Source: Planctomicrobium piriforme (GTDB lineage: Bacteria > Planctomycetota > Planctomycetia > Pirellulales > UBA1268). Taken from it: 48,612 nt of DNA. The stretch lies in contig CAMBUD010000010.1 in NCBI GenBank assembly GCA_945871035.1, positions 1 to 48,612 on the forward strand. Reading direction: 5' to 3'. Both the position numbers and the translations under genes were made by a program. Shown in pieces: positions 24,838 to 33,843 of this stretch (position 1 is its first letter; every line of letters starts with the position of its first letter). The notes beneath the pieces are model-generated. The model did not search any database. It was not told the origin of the DNA and worked only from the letters and a program-made list of their open reading frames with translations.

Positions 24838-26901
24838 ATGAAAACGGAGTCCATCGTGTCAGAAAAAAAGACGACTGTCACAAGCACAAGACACGCGGTT
24901 CGTAGCGTTGCGTTTGGCTGTGTGCTGTTTGTATCTGTGTTTGTGAACTCGTCGAGAGGCCTTTGTGAAGAAAGCGTTCGACGACTGCTACCGCCCCTGC
25001 AAGGACTTCAGGAGGTCGATGCCCACGCAGTTTCAGTGCGCAGCGGCTTTTGGGGGAAGCGGTTGCAGACACATTTAAAAGTGACCATAGACCACTCGCT
25101 CAACGAGCTAGAGAAAGATGGTCACATCGCCAACTTTGATATTGCCTCTGGGACCATTGCTGGCGAGTGCCACGGGCATGCCGCCTTTGATTCGGATCTC
25201 TACAAGGTGCTGGAAGGCGCAGCGATGACGCTTGCCTACGGTAAAGATGAGCGTTTGGCTGCGAGAGTGGAGAGCATCGTTGATCGTGTGCTTGCAGCCC
25301 AGCAGGATGATGGATTCCTGATCGCCTTCTATATTCTCAAGGATCAGGACAAACGCTGGGATGACCTCGATAAGCACCAGCTTTACAACGCCGGTCATTT
25401 CTTTGAGATGGCGATCGAGCACCAGCGACTCACGGGCCATCCTAAGGTGCTCAATGCTGCTAAGCGATTTGCAGACAACATTGATAGTGTTTTTGGACCC
25501 GGTAAAAGATACGACGTTGACGGTCATCAAGAGGTCGAACTCGCTCTCATAAAGCTGTATCGTGCCACCGGCGAGCAACGGTACCTCAACTTAGCGAGAT
25601 TCTTTCTGGATGAGCGGGGGTACTTGCACGGCAAAGAGCGCACGCCCTTTGATCCCGACATGGAGATCAAGGGAGATCGACCAATGCAGCAACGATTGGC
25701 CCGTCAGGATCACAAACCAGTGATTGAGCAATTTACGGCTGTCGGCCATGCCGTACGGGCAGGATACATGTATGCCGCGATGGCAGACATCGTTCGATTC
25801 ATGCCTGAAGCACCCGGATACGAGCAGGCCCTGGAACACCTCTGGGCAGATGTCGTCGGGCGAAAGATGTATATCACCGGAGGCATTGGCACTCAGCAAT
25901 ATGGCTTCGAGGGTTTTGGGGATCCCTATTTGCTGTCGAATGAAGGAGCGTATTGTGAAACCTGCGCCGCTGTTGCCCATGTGCTCTGGCAGTATCGAAT
26001 GCATCTACTCAAGGGCGAAGCAAAATACATTGACGTTTTAGAGTTGGCGTTAATCAATGGAGTGCTGCCCGGGTTTTCAATTGCCGGCAACGGATATTTT
26101 TACGAAAATCGCCTCCTGAAAGACAAAGGGCAGCGGGGGGCGTGGAAAGGCCTTTCCTGCTGCCCAACCAACATCGCGCGCATGATTCCACAGATTGGCG
26201 GCTTGGTCTATGCGGTGGGAAAAGACCGCTTGCTCGTCAACTTGTATACAAACAGCAAATCGAATATTCCTCTGGAGAATGGCCGAACCGTCCAGTTAAT
26301 TCAGGAGACCACCTACCCTTGGAATGGCCACGTGCGATTAGAGGTTTCGCCCGATCAACCGTTTGTATTTGATCTTCAGATGCGGATTCCTTGTTGGTCA
26401 CAGGGGCAGCCAACACCGACAAACCTCTACCATTTTACAAACACAGAGTTTTTGCCAATCGAGCTAACACTTAACGGAACGGCCATTGATGCCACTCCCG
26501 AAAAAGATGGCTATGTGCATTTGAAACGGGAATGGAGTGGGAAAGATGTCGTCGAGTTGAATCTGCCGATGCCGATTCAACGGGTACACGCTCATGAAAA
26601 CGTTGTTGCCGATCGGGGGAGAGTTGCGCTGCTACGCGGACCGATCGTCTATTGTCTTGAGGAACAAGATCAGGGGGGAGAAGTCTTGTCCGACATTGTT
26701 CTCATGCCAAGCACAGCACTCAAAGCAGAGCACCGTCCCGATTTTTTGGGCGGCGTAACGGTTGTTGTCGGTGATGCTCTTGGCCGCAACGGAAAGACCG
26801 TTCTCATGACAGCGATTCCCTACTATGCCTGGGCAAACCGAGAGAACAACCCTATGGGAGTTTGGATTAAGGAAACACCCTCACCGGCAACGACCCGTTA
26901 A
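24838..26901 (+). CDS. Secreted GH127 beta-L-arabinofuranosidase-like glycosidase
   Basis: The family (formerly DUF1680) releases L-arabinofuranose from plant glycans and glycoproteins. ATG at 24838 has GGAAGAG upstream and exposes a signal peptide (VAFGCVLFVSVFVNSSRGLC), giving 687 aa; the frame is open upstream to 24649 but overlaps the GNAT gene there. The catalytic (alpha/alpha)6 barrel has HELY-like DKHQLYNAGHFFEMAIEHQ and YITGGIGTQQYGFEGFG. The zinc/catalytic set is visible: NEGAYCETCAAVA (Glu and Cys) and the Cys pair in LSCCPTNIARM at 26158-26163. The C-terminal half is beta-sandwich. A terminal Cys in the signal region (RGLCEES) could even be a lipobox. It lies divergent to the BMC operon and may supply plant sugars. 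Confidence 0.92.
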   Translation: MKTESIVSEKKTTVTSTRHAVRSVAFGCVLFVSVFVNSSRGLCEESVRRLLPPLQGLQEVDAHAVSVRSGFWGKRLQTHLKVTIDHSLNELEKDGHIANFDIASGTIAGECHGHAAFDSDLYKVLEGAAMTLAYGKDERLAARVESIVDRVLAAQQDDGFLIAFYILKDQDKRWDDLDKHQLYNAGHFFEMAIEHQRLTGHPKVLNAAKRFADNIDSVFGPGKRYDVDGHQEVELALIKLYRATGEQRYLNLARFFLDERGYLHGKERTPFDPDMEIKGDRPMQQRLARQDHKPVIEQFTAVGHAVRAGYMYAAMADIVRFMPEAPGYEQALEHLWADVVGRKMYITGGIGTQQYGFEGFGDPYLLSNEGAYCETCAAVAHVLWQYRMHLLKGEAKYIDVLELALINGVLPGFSIAGNGYFYENRLLKDKGQRGAWKGLSCCPTNIARMIPQIGGLVYAVGKDRLLVNLYTNSKSNIPLENGRTVQLIQETTYPWNGHVRLEVSPDQPFVFDLQMRIPCWSQGQPTPTNLYHFTNTEFLPIELTLNGTAIDATPEKDGYVHLKREWSGKDVVELNLPMPIQRVHAHENVVADRGRVALLRGPIVYCLEEQDQGGEVLSDIVLMPSTALKAEHRPDFLGGVTVVVGDALGRNGKTVLMTAIPYYAWANRENNPMGVWIKETPSPATTR

Positions 26902-26998
26902 CAATTCGCCACCGGTTGTGGTTTCGTTTGGCAAACGTGCCGAGGTCGCGAGTTACGCCCACACCACAATCGCATGGTTCGATCGCGCGGCACACCCG

Positions 26999-27520
26999 CT
27001 ATGCCGAACCCAAGCCGCACATCCGTCGCCAGGCACTCATTTGCCCCAGATGCACCATCAAATGGCCGCTGCAATAAAAATTGTGCAATGATCCAAGCGT
27101 GGGAAACAGTTCTGCCATACGGCCTTCTGCTGGGTTAGGCTTTTGGAATACCGTATCGGAGGTGCTGCGCAAGGCCTCAACAAGCGTCTGATGACCAACT
27201 TGGAAATAGTTTGTGATTTCAGCCATCGGCGGATAGATGGTGCCGTCGGGATCGTCTATACAGTTGGCATCCTTGGAAAACACTCGTTGAAAATGGTCTG
27301 AGATAGCCGGAGTCACCTGCTCGAGTTGTTCGAGCACGCGCGGAGCGTACAAGCTTAAGTGCCCGTAAATAAATGCTGGGTGATTCGATGAGATGACCTT
27401 TTCTGAGATCCGAGCAAACCGCGCGCACTCTGCGTCAGGCACACCTTTCAGCAAGCGTTCTGCGTAGCCCAACGAGCACTGGAGTGAATCGGCAATGGTA
27501 TTGCCCAGAGAGCGTGTCAT
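26999..27520 (-). CDS. DinB-like metal-binding four-helix protein
   Basis: The 173-aa product starts at ATG 27520, which overlaps the purN stop by 4 nt (ATGA) and has AAAGGA 10 nt upstream. Longer in-frame reading to 27925 is only the shadow of purN. The predicted four-helix bundle has His residues in the positions expected of DinB/YfiT proteins: NHPAFIYGHLSLYAP near the start, FQVGHQTLVEAL in the middle, and YCSGHLMVHLGQMSAWRR at the end. Members bind a divalent metal; some are thiol-dependent S-transferases, but most have unknown function. Its coupling to purN and ileS probably reflects genome compaction, not a pathway link. Confidence 0.78.
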   Translation of the reverse strand: MTRSLGNTIADSLQCSLGYAERLLKGVPDAECARFARISEKVISSNHPAFIYGHLSLYAPRVLEQLEQVTPAISDHFQRVFSKDANCIDDPDGTIYPPMAEITNYFQVGHQTLVEALRSTSDTVFQKPNPAEGRMAELFPTLGSLHNFYCSGHLMVHLGQMSAWRRMCGLGSA

Positions 27521-28176
27521 CGATGTGAATTCCTTTCGAGTTGGGGAAGCAATCCAGCGGCATGCAGGTTCAGTGCCTCGGGGAGGGCATTGCATTCTGC
27601 TGCAAAAACACGGGCGGCCAGGGATTCTGGCGTGTCGTTGGGTAAAACGTTCACCGACCTTTGCAGGAGAATTGGACCGTGGTCGTATTCGCTGTCCACA
27701 ATGTGGACGGTGCAACCCGATACTGTGCAACCGCGCTGCAGCACTGCGCGATGCACGTGCAAACCGTAAAATCCTTGTCCACCAAAAGCTGGCAGAAGCG
27801 ATGGGTGAATGTTGATCACGCGGTTGCAGAAATCGTCCGGAATGTCGAGCAGATGTAAAAAACCTGCCATCACAACCAGATCGGGCTGGCTCGGGCGGCA
27901 GGCAGCAAAAACCTGCTTGCTCCACTCAATTCGTGGTGCACCGGCTGGCGGCAGAATACAAACCGGAATACCGGCCCCAGTGGCAATCGTAACGCCACGC
28001 ACATTGGCGCGGCTGGCAACAACCACACCGATCTGGGCCTGCAAGCGGCCTGAACTGATCCACTCCAGCAAATTGTTAAGCGTTCGCCCTGAACCGGAGA
28101 CGAGCACCGCCAGTCGTAACATCGGTATAGGAAACGGCTGATCAGCCGTTTCGTTTTCGGTGGTTGCTTCACTCAC
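27517..28176 (-). CDS. purN: Phosphoribosylglycinamide formyltransferase PurN
   Basis: PurN transfers a formyl group from 10-formyl-THF to GAR in purine synthesis. The glycinamide pocket begins with [19 protein letters not shown]. The catalytic Asn and His are in [12 protein letters not shown] and [17 protein letters not shown], the latter with the catalytic Asp. The [15 protein letters not shown] stretch is the long form also found in planctomycetes. The start is taken as GTG 28176, overlapping the ileS stop by 4 nt (GTGA); this adds an 18-residue acidic N-terminal extension. An internal ATG at 28122 would give the standard N-terminus but lacks a ribosome binding site. Confidence 0.94.
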   Translation of the reverse strand: MSEATTENETADQPFPIPMLRLAVLVSGSGRTLNNLLEWISSGRLQAQIGVVVASRANVRGVTIATGAGIPVCILPPAGAPRIEWSKQVFAACRPSQPDLVVMAGFLHLLDIPDDFCNRVINIHPSLLPAFGGQGFYGLHVHRAVLQRGCTVSGCTVHIVDSEYDHGPILLQRSVNVLPNDTPESLAARVFAAECNALPEALNLHAAGLLPQLERNSHR

Positions 28177-31100
28177 ATCACACCCCCTGCGGAGGATGCT
28201 TTCGAGTGCATTGACGATTCACTGCGCGCTAATGACCTGATGGTGATCGAAAGCGGATAACCGCCGATATCTAGTAATTGCGTTGATGAGCGTTCGCCCC
28301 CAGAGGGTGTGACGCTTGCCTCCGCAATGAGTGTCACCGACTCAGCACAAACCGCCGATAGCGCTAGCGTCTCAGAGGCAATGTAGTCGATATGCTTTTC
28401 AATGGCGCTGCGCAATTCAACTGAAACAGATTCAAACATCAGCTCAATACGATCAGTGAACTCAAGGTCGAGACTCTTGCGCTGTGACTGTACAGCATGA
28501 ACAACATCTCGCACCAATCCCTCGGCTATCAGTTCGGGTGTCAGTTGGCTGGCAATCACCACAACAGCACTAGCCCCTTCGGCCGCTGCCCAGCCCTCTC
28601 GCGCAGTCGTACGCACGATCACATCGTCTTGCTCAATCACCGCTGCACCACCGCCAGCCAGTGAGAGTGTCGCTTTCTTATCGCGCGCAAGCGTTGCGAG
28701 GAGAGCCTGCGGATCAGCTTTGGCAATTGCTTCGCGAACTCGGGGAAGATCCTTACCGAGTCGCGGCCCAAGTTTTTTAAGATCCGGCAGAATCGATCGT
28801 GTGATGTAGCGGTCGGGCTCGCGACAGATTTCGAACTGCTTGACATTGAGTTCTTCGCAGACAAGATCGGCATGTGCTTCAAGCCAAACAATATCCTCGC
28901 AAGCAATCGCCGTATCGGCTGTACCAGCGGCGAGAATCACCTCGACTTTTAAAAGTGGCTGACGCACTTTGAGCTTTTCAGCAGCCCGGGCGGCGCGGCC
29001 CAGTGATGACACCTCGCGGACAATTGCCATTCGCCGTACGAGGTCGCCGTCCACGAGCGTTTCGCTGCCTGTTGGATACTCGCAAAGATGCACGCTCTCT
29101 GGCACGCTACCGGCAAAGGGTACGACGGCTAAGTTCCGCCAGATTGCCTCGGTCAGAAACGGTACAAATGGTGCCGCCAGACGCGTGATCAGGAGGAGCG
29201 TTTCGTAAAGAGTCCAATAGGCATCCAGCTTGTCGGCATTGCCGAGCGGTCCGGCGTCGGCGCGGCCGGACGACCAAAAACGGTCACGGCTTCGCCGCAC
29301 AAACCAGTTGCTCACCGCATCGGTTAAGCCTGAGAGCATGCCGGCGGCGGCAAAGTGATCGTATCGATCCAGCCGCTCAACCATAGCAGCGGCTGTGGCG
29401 TTCAGTTCTGAGAGCATCCAGCGGTCAAGTTCGCAGCGATCGATAACTGGTCGATAGCCCCGAGCTTTTTGCAAATCGACGTGATCGAGCGTGCCTGGCA
29501 CATCGAGCAGGGCGGCTGGATCAAATCCGTCGATCCGTGCGTAAATTATAAAGAAGCTATAGACGTTCCAGAACCGCAGCAAAAACTCTGGCATGCTCTC
29601 ACGGATTGCCCGCTCGCTGTAACGAATGCTCGTCCACGGTGGCTGCCCGGCCAGAAAGAACCAACGCAGAGCGTCAGCGCCGTATGCATCAAAGATTTCT
29701 GTTGGCTCACGGTAATTGCGTTTGCTCTTAGACATTTTTGTGCCATCCTCCCCGAGCATGTGACCCAGCACGATGCAGGTGCGGAAAGGATGCGGGTAGT
29801 CTTTTTGGCCACCGAATAGCAGCGTGCTGATAGCCAGTTGGCTGTAGAACCAGCCGCGCGTTTGGTCAATTGCCTCAGAGATGAAGTCGGCGGGAAACTG
29901 CGTCTGAAATTCCTCTTGCCCTCGGTGTGGCCACCCCCACTGCGCAAAAGGCATCGCCCCAGAGTCAAACCAACAGTCAATCACTTCCGTTACGCGTTTC
30001 ATTCGCGCACCGGGTGCAAAAGGCGAGTCGTATGTGACCGCATCGATGTAGGGTTTGTGCACCTTCAGGTCATCGGCAAGATTCGGATGAGCGGCCTTTG
30101 CTTCGTCAAAGAGTTCTGCACCACTCACACCAGGCTTTTTCAGGAGTGCTGCATACGAGGGCACCGCCTCGGCGTTGCCAGTATCGGTGCAAATCCAGAT
30201 CGGTAATGGAGTGCCCCAATAGCGTTCACGGGAGAGAGCCCAATCCACGTTGGATTCTAAGAAATTACCGAATCGGCCGCTCTGGATGTGCTCGGGCAGC
30301 CAGTTGATCTGCGCATTATTGGCAAGCATCTCTTCGCGAATAGTGCTTGTCCGAATAAACCAACTCGACCGTGGGTATTGAATCAGCGCATCGCTCTCAG
30401 CCCGCCAACAAAATGGGTATTCGTGTAGGTATTGTTCCTGATGAACGAGCAGGCCTCGCGCCTTAAGATCACGGGCGATGTCGCGATCGCACTCCTTGAC
30501 AAATCGGCCACTGCACAGGGGGAACTCCGCCGTAAAAGTTCCGTCGGGAGCCACACAGTTAATCAGCGTAGGGCCTTGGTTATCGGCAAATCGGCCTTGC
30601 TCGTGCACGAGTACGCCGTAGTCGACTTCGCCAAAGGCCGGTGCAATATGGACGAGTCCCGTGCCGGTGTCGGTCGTGACAAAACTGCCGGCAACGACTC
30701 GCCAGGCAGTCGCTTGCTGCGTTCCCTCGTTTAATCGCGCCGTTAGCGATGGCCCAGCAGGGCAATAAATGTCAAACGGTGGCTGGTAGCACCGGCCCAC
30801 CAGTGACGCACCTGACAGTTGCTCGATTACCGTGAACTGTTTTTTTAGCTTCTCTCCAAAGGTCACAGCCAAAGTCGTCAGCACGATGTACTGAGCTATC
30901 GAAGACGCTTCCGCTCTATCATTCGCACTCACTTCTTGGAGCACGGCATACTCCAGATCAGGTTGCACTGCCACAAACTGATTAGCGGGCAGGGTCCACG
31001 GCGTTGTCGTCCATACGACAAGATTGCGATTTGTTCGCTGACCGTCAGAATCCAACAAAGGCAATGCTACATAAACACTCGGATCAGCCACCTCGCGATA

Positions 31101-31691
31101 GCCCTGTGCCACCTCACCGGCGGAGAGTGCAGTGCCTCCTTGCGGCCACCACCAAACAATTTTATGCCCCTGATAAAGGAGGCCGCGGTTAAACAGTTCG
31201 CTCAGAGCCCACCAAACGCTCTCTACGTAGCCTTGGTGGTAGGTGGCATAGGCCTCTGATAAGTCAATCCAAAATCCAATCCGTTCGGTGAGCGTTTCCC
31301 ATTCCTGCATGTACCGCCACACCGACTCCTGGCAGCGATGAATAAATGCCTCAACACCATAGGCCTCAATGTCTGACTTGGAATGGATCCCTAATTCCTT
31401 ACAAACCTCCACTTCTACTGGCAGGCCGTGAGTGTCCCAGCCAGCCTTGCGCTCGCAGAGTTCACCGCGCATTGTGCGGTAACGTGGGTAAAGATCTTTG
31501 ATGGTTCGCGTCAAACAATGGCCGGGGTGCGGCATGCCATTGGCCGTCGGTGGACCCTCAAAGAATACGAATCGCTTGGCGCCGTGCCGCTGCTTGAGCG
31601 ACTTTTCATAGATTGATTGCTCTCGCCAGAACTGGCTGATACCAGCCTCGATGCTTGGAAAATCTGGCTGGCCGCGAACAGGTTCAAACAT
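28173..31691 (-). CDS. ileS: Isoleucyl-tRNA synthetase
   Basis: IleS charges tRNA-Ile and edits valine. The 1172-aa length, and the long C-terminal part without the usual Cys-rich zinc finger, fit the eukaryote-like type 2 IleRS. The class I signatures are HPGH (55-58) and KMSKS in [28 protein letters not shown] and the editing-domain [10 protein letters not shown] are present, as is [19 protein letters not shown]. In CP1 the segment that normally reads '(Y/V)xPYCPxCxTxLS' is [11 protein letters not shown] (180-190), so that zinc site has lost its Cys. Type 2 enzymes are often less sensitive to mupirocin. The ATG is at 31691; purN follows with a 4-nt overlap. Confidence 0.96.
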   Translation of the reverse strand: MFEPVRGQPDFPSIEAGISQFWREQSIYEKSLKQRHGAKRFVFFEGPPTANGMPHPGHCLTRTIKDLYPRYRTMRGELCERKAGWDTHGLPVEVEVCKELGIHSKSDIEAYGVEAFIHRCQESVWRYMQEWETLTERIGFWIDLSEAYATYHQGYVESVWWALSELFNRGLLYQGHKIVWWWPQGGTALSAGEVAQGYREVADPSVYVALPLLDSDGQRTNRNLVVWTTTPWTLPANQFVAVQPDLEYAVLQEVSANDRAEASSIAQYIVLTTLAVTFGEKLKKQFTVIEQLSGASLVGRCYQPPFDIYCPAGPSLTARLNEGTQQATAWRVVAGSFVTTDTGTGLVHIAPAFGEVDYGVLVHEQGRFADNQGPTLINCVAPDGTFTAEFPLCSGRFVKECDRDIARDLKARGLLVHQEQYLHEYPFCWRAESDALIQYPRSSWFIRTSTIREEMLANNAQINWLPEHIQSGRFGNFLESNVDWALSRERYWGTPLPIWICTDTGNAEAVPSYAALLKKPGVSGAELFDEAKAAHPNLADDLKVHKPYIDAVTYDSPFAPGARMKRVTEVIDCWFDSGAMPFAQWGWPHRGQEEFQTQFPADFISEAIDQTRGWFYSQLAISTLLFGGQKDYPHPFRTCIVLGHMLGEDGTKMSKSKRNYREPTEIFDAYGADALRWFFLAGQPPWTSIRYSERAIRESMPEFLLRFWNVYSFFIIYARIDGFDPAALLDVPGTLDHVDLQKARGYRPVIDRCELDRWMLSELNATAAAMVERLDRYDHFAAAGMLSGLTDAVSNWFVRRSRDRFWSSGRADAGPLGNADKLDAYWTLYETLLLITRLAAPFVPFLTEAIWRNLAVVPFAGSVPESVHLCEYPTGSETLVDGDLVRRMAIVREVSSLGRAARAAEKLKVRQPLLKVEVILAAGTADTAIACEDIVWLEAHADLVCEELNVKQFEICREPDRYITRSILPDLKKLGPRLGKDLPRVREAIAKADPQALLATLARDKKATLSLAGGGAAVIEQDDVIVRTTAREGWAAAEGASAVVVIASQLTPELIAEGLVRDVVHAVQSQRKSLDLEFTDRIELMFESVSVELRSAIEKHIDYIASETLALSAVCAESVTLIAEASVTPSGGERSSTQLLDIGGYPLSITIRSLARSESSMHSKASSAGGVM

Positions 31692-31818
31692 GGCAACAAA
31701 TGTGCTGTGGGGAGGTGTGCGTTGGATTAAAAAATAATTCTACATTTTTTAGCCTGGTAACGGAAAAGTATCCGTGCGCGGCAGGGGCGACAGACTGTAG
31801 GCCTACCCAAAACACGCG

Positions 31819-32649
31819 TCACGTAGATTGAGCCGCGTGGACAGCAGCAGTGATGATCGCTCGGAGTTTAGGCTCCGCTGAGCGGGCCACAGCGAGAATA
31901 TTTTCGACTGTAGCGACCTCAAGTGCATCTGGCAGGCACATGTCAGTGATCACTGAAATACCCAAAACTCTCAAACCAGAGTGCACCGCCACAATCACTT
32001 CGGGGACCGTTGACATACCAACAACATCGGCGCCAATCGTGCGCAAAAAGCGATACTCCGCCCTCGTTTCGAGGTTTGGCCCTGCCACGGCAACATAAAC
32101 ACCGCGGTGCGCAGAAAAGTTTTCCTGTCGCGCAACAGCCAGTGCAGCATCGATGAGTTCTGGCGTGTAGGGCGCTGACATGTCGGGAAAGCGGGGGCCA
32201 AGTCGTTCGTCGTTTATGCCAACGAGCGGGTTGTCGTTGATCAAATTGATATGATCATCGATCACCATTAAGTCACCCGTGCGGTAGTGCGGATTGAGAC
32301 CACCGCAGGCATTGGTAACCACCAACAGATTCGCACCCAATCGCTTCAATACGCGAACTGGAAATGCTATCTGCGCTAACGGATAGCCCTCGTAGGCGTG
32401 CATCCTTCCTTCCATAACAACGACCGGAACACCCTCCATAAATCCGCACACAAGTTGACCGGCATGGCCGTGGGCCGTGGATTTAGCAAAGTGCGGGATC
32501 GATTCGTAGGGAATCGTGACCTTTTCGGTAATCGCAGTTGTCACACCGCCGAGTCCACTGCCCAGAATGATGCCAACCGTAGGCTTCAGCGACCACTGTC
32601 GCGCAATCGCAGCAGCAGCTTCGGAAATCTGATCGTACTGTTCAAGCAT
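31819..32649 (-). CDS. punA: Purine-nucleoside phosphorylase
   Basis: The enzyme releases purine bases and (deoxy)ribose-1-phosphate from purine nucleosides for salvage. The 276-aa length matches the trimeric PNP family. Motifs: VGIILGSGLGGV for the phosphate loop, HAYEGYPLAQIAFPVRVL, LLVVTNACGGLNP with the base-binding stretch, the FPDMSAPY loop, AGPNLETRAEYR with the active-site Glu, VGMSTVPEVIVA, and VITDMC with the residue that contacts the base (Asn is usual, Thr-Asp-Met here). It belongs to a minus-strand run with the TPR gene 17 nt upstream. The 127-nt gap to ileS contains a 10-bp palindrome GTAGGCCTAC at 31797-31806 and an A/T-rich stretch near the ileS start. Confidence 0.95.
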   Translation of the reverse strand: MLEQYDQISEAAAAIARQWSLKPTVGIILGSGLGGVTTAITEKVTIPYESIPHFAKSTAHGHAGQLVCGFMEGVPVVVMEGRMHAYEGYPLAQIAFPVRVLKRLGANLLVVTNACGGLNPHYRTGDLMVIDDHINLINDNPLVGINDERLGPRFPDMSAPYTPELIDAALAVARQENFSAHRGVYVAVAGPNLETRAEYRFLRTIGADVVGMSTVPEVIVAVHSGLRVLGISVITDMCLPDALEVATVENILAVARSAEPKLRAIITAAVHAAQST

Positions 32650-32666
32650 AGTGGAGCCTTCTTGCT

Positions 32667-33164
32667 TCAGTCGCGATCCAGTAGGGCAAGGAAATCTGCT
32701 CGACCCCTAAGCGATTCAAGATCGGGATCGACTTCCATGTGGGCGAAGTCGTCGTAGCCTAGTCGGATCGCTATCACAAGTGCCTCGATGGCCTCATCGG
32801 CGCAACCGAATCTGGCAAGCGAACAGGCCAGATTGTAACGGGCCAGAATATCAACAGGAATGAGTTGTACGAGTCGTTGATCAATCTCGACCGCCCGTTG
32901 CAAAAAACGCTTCTTGGATACCAATTCTCCCAGTACCCGCAACACTTCCACAGAATCGCCGTTCTGAACAAGAAGCTTTTCAAAAAAATCGACGTCGAAA
33001 TCGAGTTGCCCCAGCGAGCCAAACCATTCGCCAACCGGACGCCGGTCAACGGGCAAGCGAACATCCGTCTTGCTCTGCCGCTTCGTGCGCTGGTGGTCTC
33101 GGCTGCCTGCTGCCCCCGAATTGGGATCGTCGGAGGCAAATGGTGGGACATCTGGGCCGGACAT
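32667..33164 (-). CDS. Short TPR-like protein of unknown function
   Basis: The 165-aa product has a polar N-terminal half (residues 1-55) rich in Ser, Asp, Lys and Arg without predicted structure. Helical repeats follow: DFFEKLLVQNGDSVEVLRVL, LQRAVEIDQRLVQLIPVD, and ARYNLACSLARFGCADEAIEALVIAIRLG, the last two resembling tetratricopeptide repeats. The end, DPDLESLRGRADFLALL, is the familiar 'cap' seen after TPR units in planctomycete proteins. It probably mediates protein contacts. Its stop lies 17 nt before punA, so the two are likely co-transcribed. Confidence 0.75.
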   Translation of the reverse strand: MSGPDVPPFASDDPNSGAAGSRDHQRTKRQSKTDVRLPVDRRPVGEWFGSLGQLDFDVDFFEKLLVQNGDSVEVLRVLGELVSKKRFLQRAVEIDQRLVQLIPVDILARYNLACSLARFGCADEAIEALVIAIRLGYDDFAHMEVDPDLESLRGRADFLALLDRD

Positions 33165-33227
33165 TACGCACTCATGAAAATAATTACGGGAATAAATAAA
33201 CTGTTGTAGGGCGCAAAACCTTCTGCA

Positions 33228-33671
33228 CTATTTCTTTTTCCCACCACCTTTTCCAGGCGGTGGAGACTCGGGCTTTGCGTCGTCTGGGTGATCCCAATCT
33301 GGATCGTTATCGTCCTCTTCGAAGTCATCATCAAAATCATCATCGAAGTCATCGAATGTAGATTCTTCATCAGGTGCTGGTAGGGGAACGGCTAGGTCTT
33401 CCTCATCGCCAACGTCACTGTCTTCATCCGGTGCATCAACGCACCAAACGGATGGAACTACCCACTCGCCCATGCCCACGCCGCAGGCAAGGCCACAGTA
33501 TCCGTCCAAAGGAAGACCACACGTGTCGCTTGGAAAACCGCCCAAGAATCGATCGGGGATCGTCTGGGGGAATACGGCAGGGATCTCCATGCTCCAACCG
33601 CCCGTTGGAAGTTCAAAAGAAAGTTCGGGGCAGGCTGTCAGTGAAATGAGGGTTGGTATGGTATTCATCAT
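33228..33671 (-). CDS. Unknown acidic protein with Asp/Glu tract and basic tail
   Basis: I do not recognise this gene. The likely start is ATG 33671 (or the next codon), giving 147 aa. Residues about 1-75 are hydrophobic/aromatic with four Cys residues (PSDTCGLPLDGYCGLACGVG). Residues about 80-130 are a low-complexity acidic tract with FDDDFDDDFEED-type repeats, followed by a Pro-rich segment and a GKGGGKKK end. Acidic tracts of this kind occur in planctomycete proteins of unknown role. The frame is open upstream but begins inside a tandem repeat and lacks features. No ribosome binding site is evident, so the start is uncertain. It is between argJ and the TPR gene. Confidence 0.6.
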   Translation of the reverse strand: MMNTIPTLISLTACPELSFELPTGGWSMEIPAVFPQTIPDRFLGGFPSDTCGLPLDGYCGLACGVGMGEWVVPSVWCVDAPDEDSDVGDEEDLAVPLPAPDEESTFDDFDDDFDDDFEEDDNDPDWDHPDDAKPESPPPGKGGGKKK

Positions 33672-33780
33672 CGCAGTCAGGTTGGGGCTCGCGCAAGGTC
33701 GCTGGGAATCGTACTGGCAGACCAGAGCAAACCGTTTTAGGTCGCCGGCGTCAAGTCTTACTCTCCACGGTGAACAAATT

Positions 33781-33820
33781 GCCGTCTTCACTAAGATAAA
33801 ATGGCCGTCTTAGCTAAGAT
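33781..33820. repeat. Imperfect 17-nt tandem repeat with 23-nt period
   Basis: GCCGTCTTCACTAAGAT (33781-33797) recurs as GCCGTCTTAGCTAAGAT (33804-33820), 15 of 17 identical. The second copy contains the 10-bp palindrome CTTAGCTAAG. It lies between the argJ stop and the start of the acidic protein gene, so it may be part of that gene's promoter. Confidence 0.8.
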
Positions 33821-33843
33821 CTGGACCCTGCTTTACGTCGGGT

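Noticed and set aside
27521..27925. Upstream extension of the DinB-like frame
   Set aside because: It is the shadow of purN in another frame; the ATG at 27520 has a ribosome binding site and a 4-nt overlap with purN.
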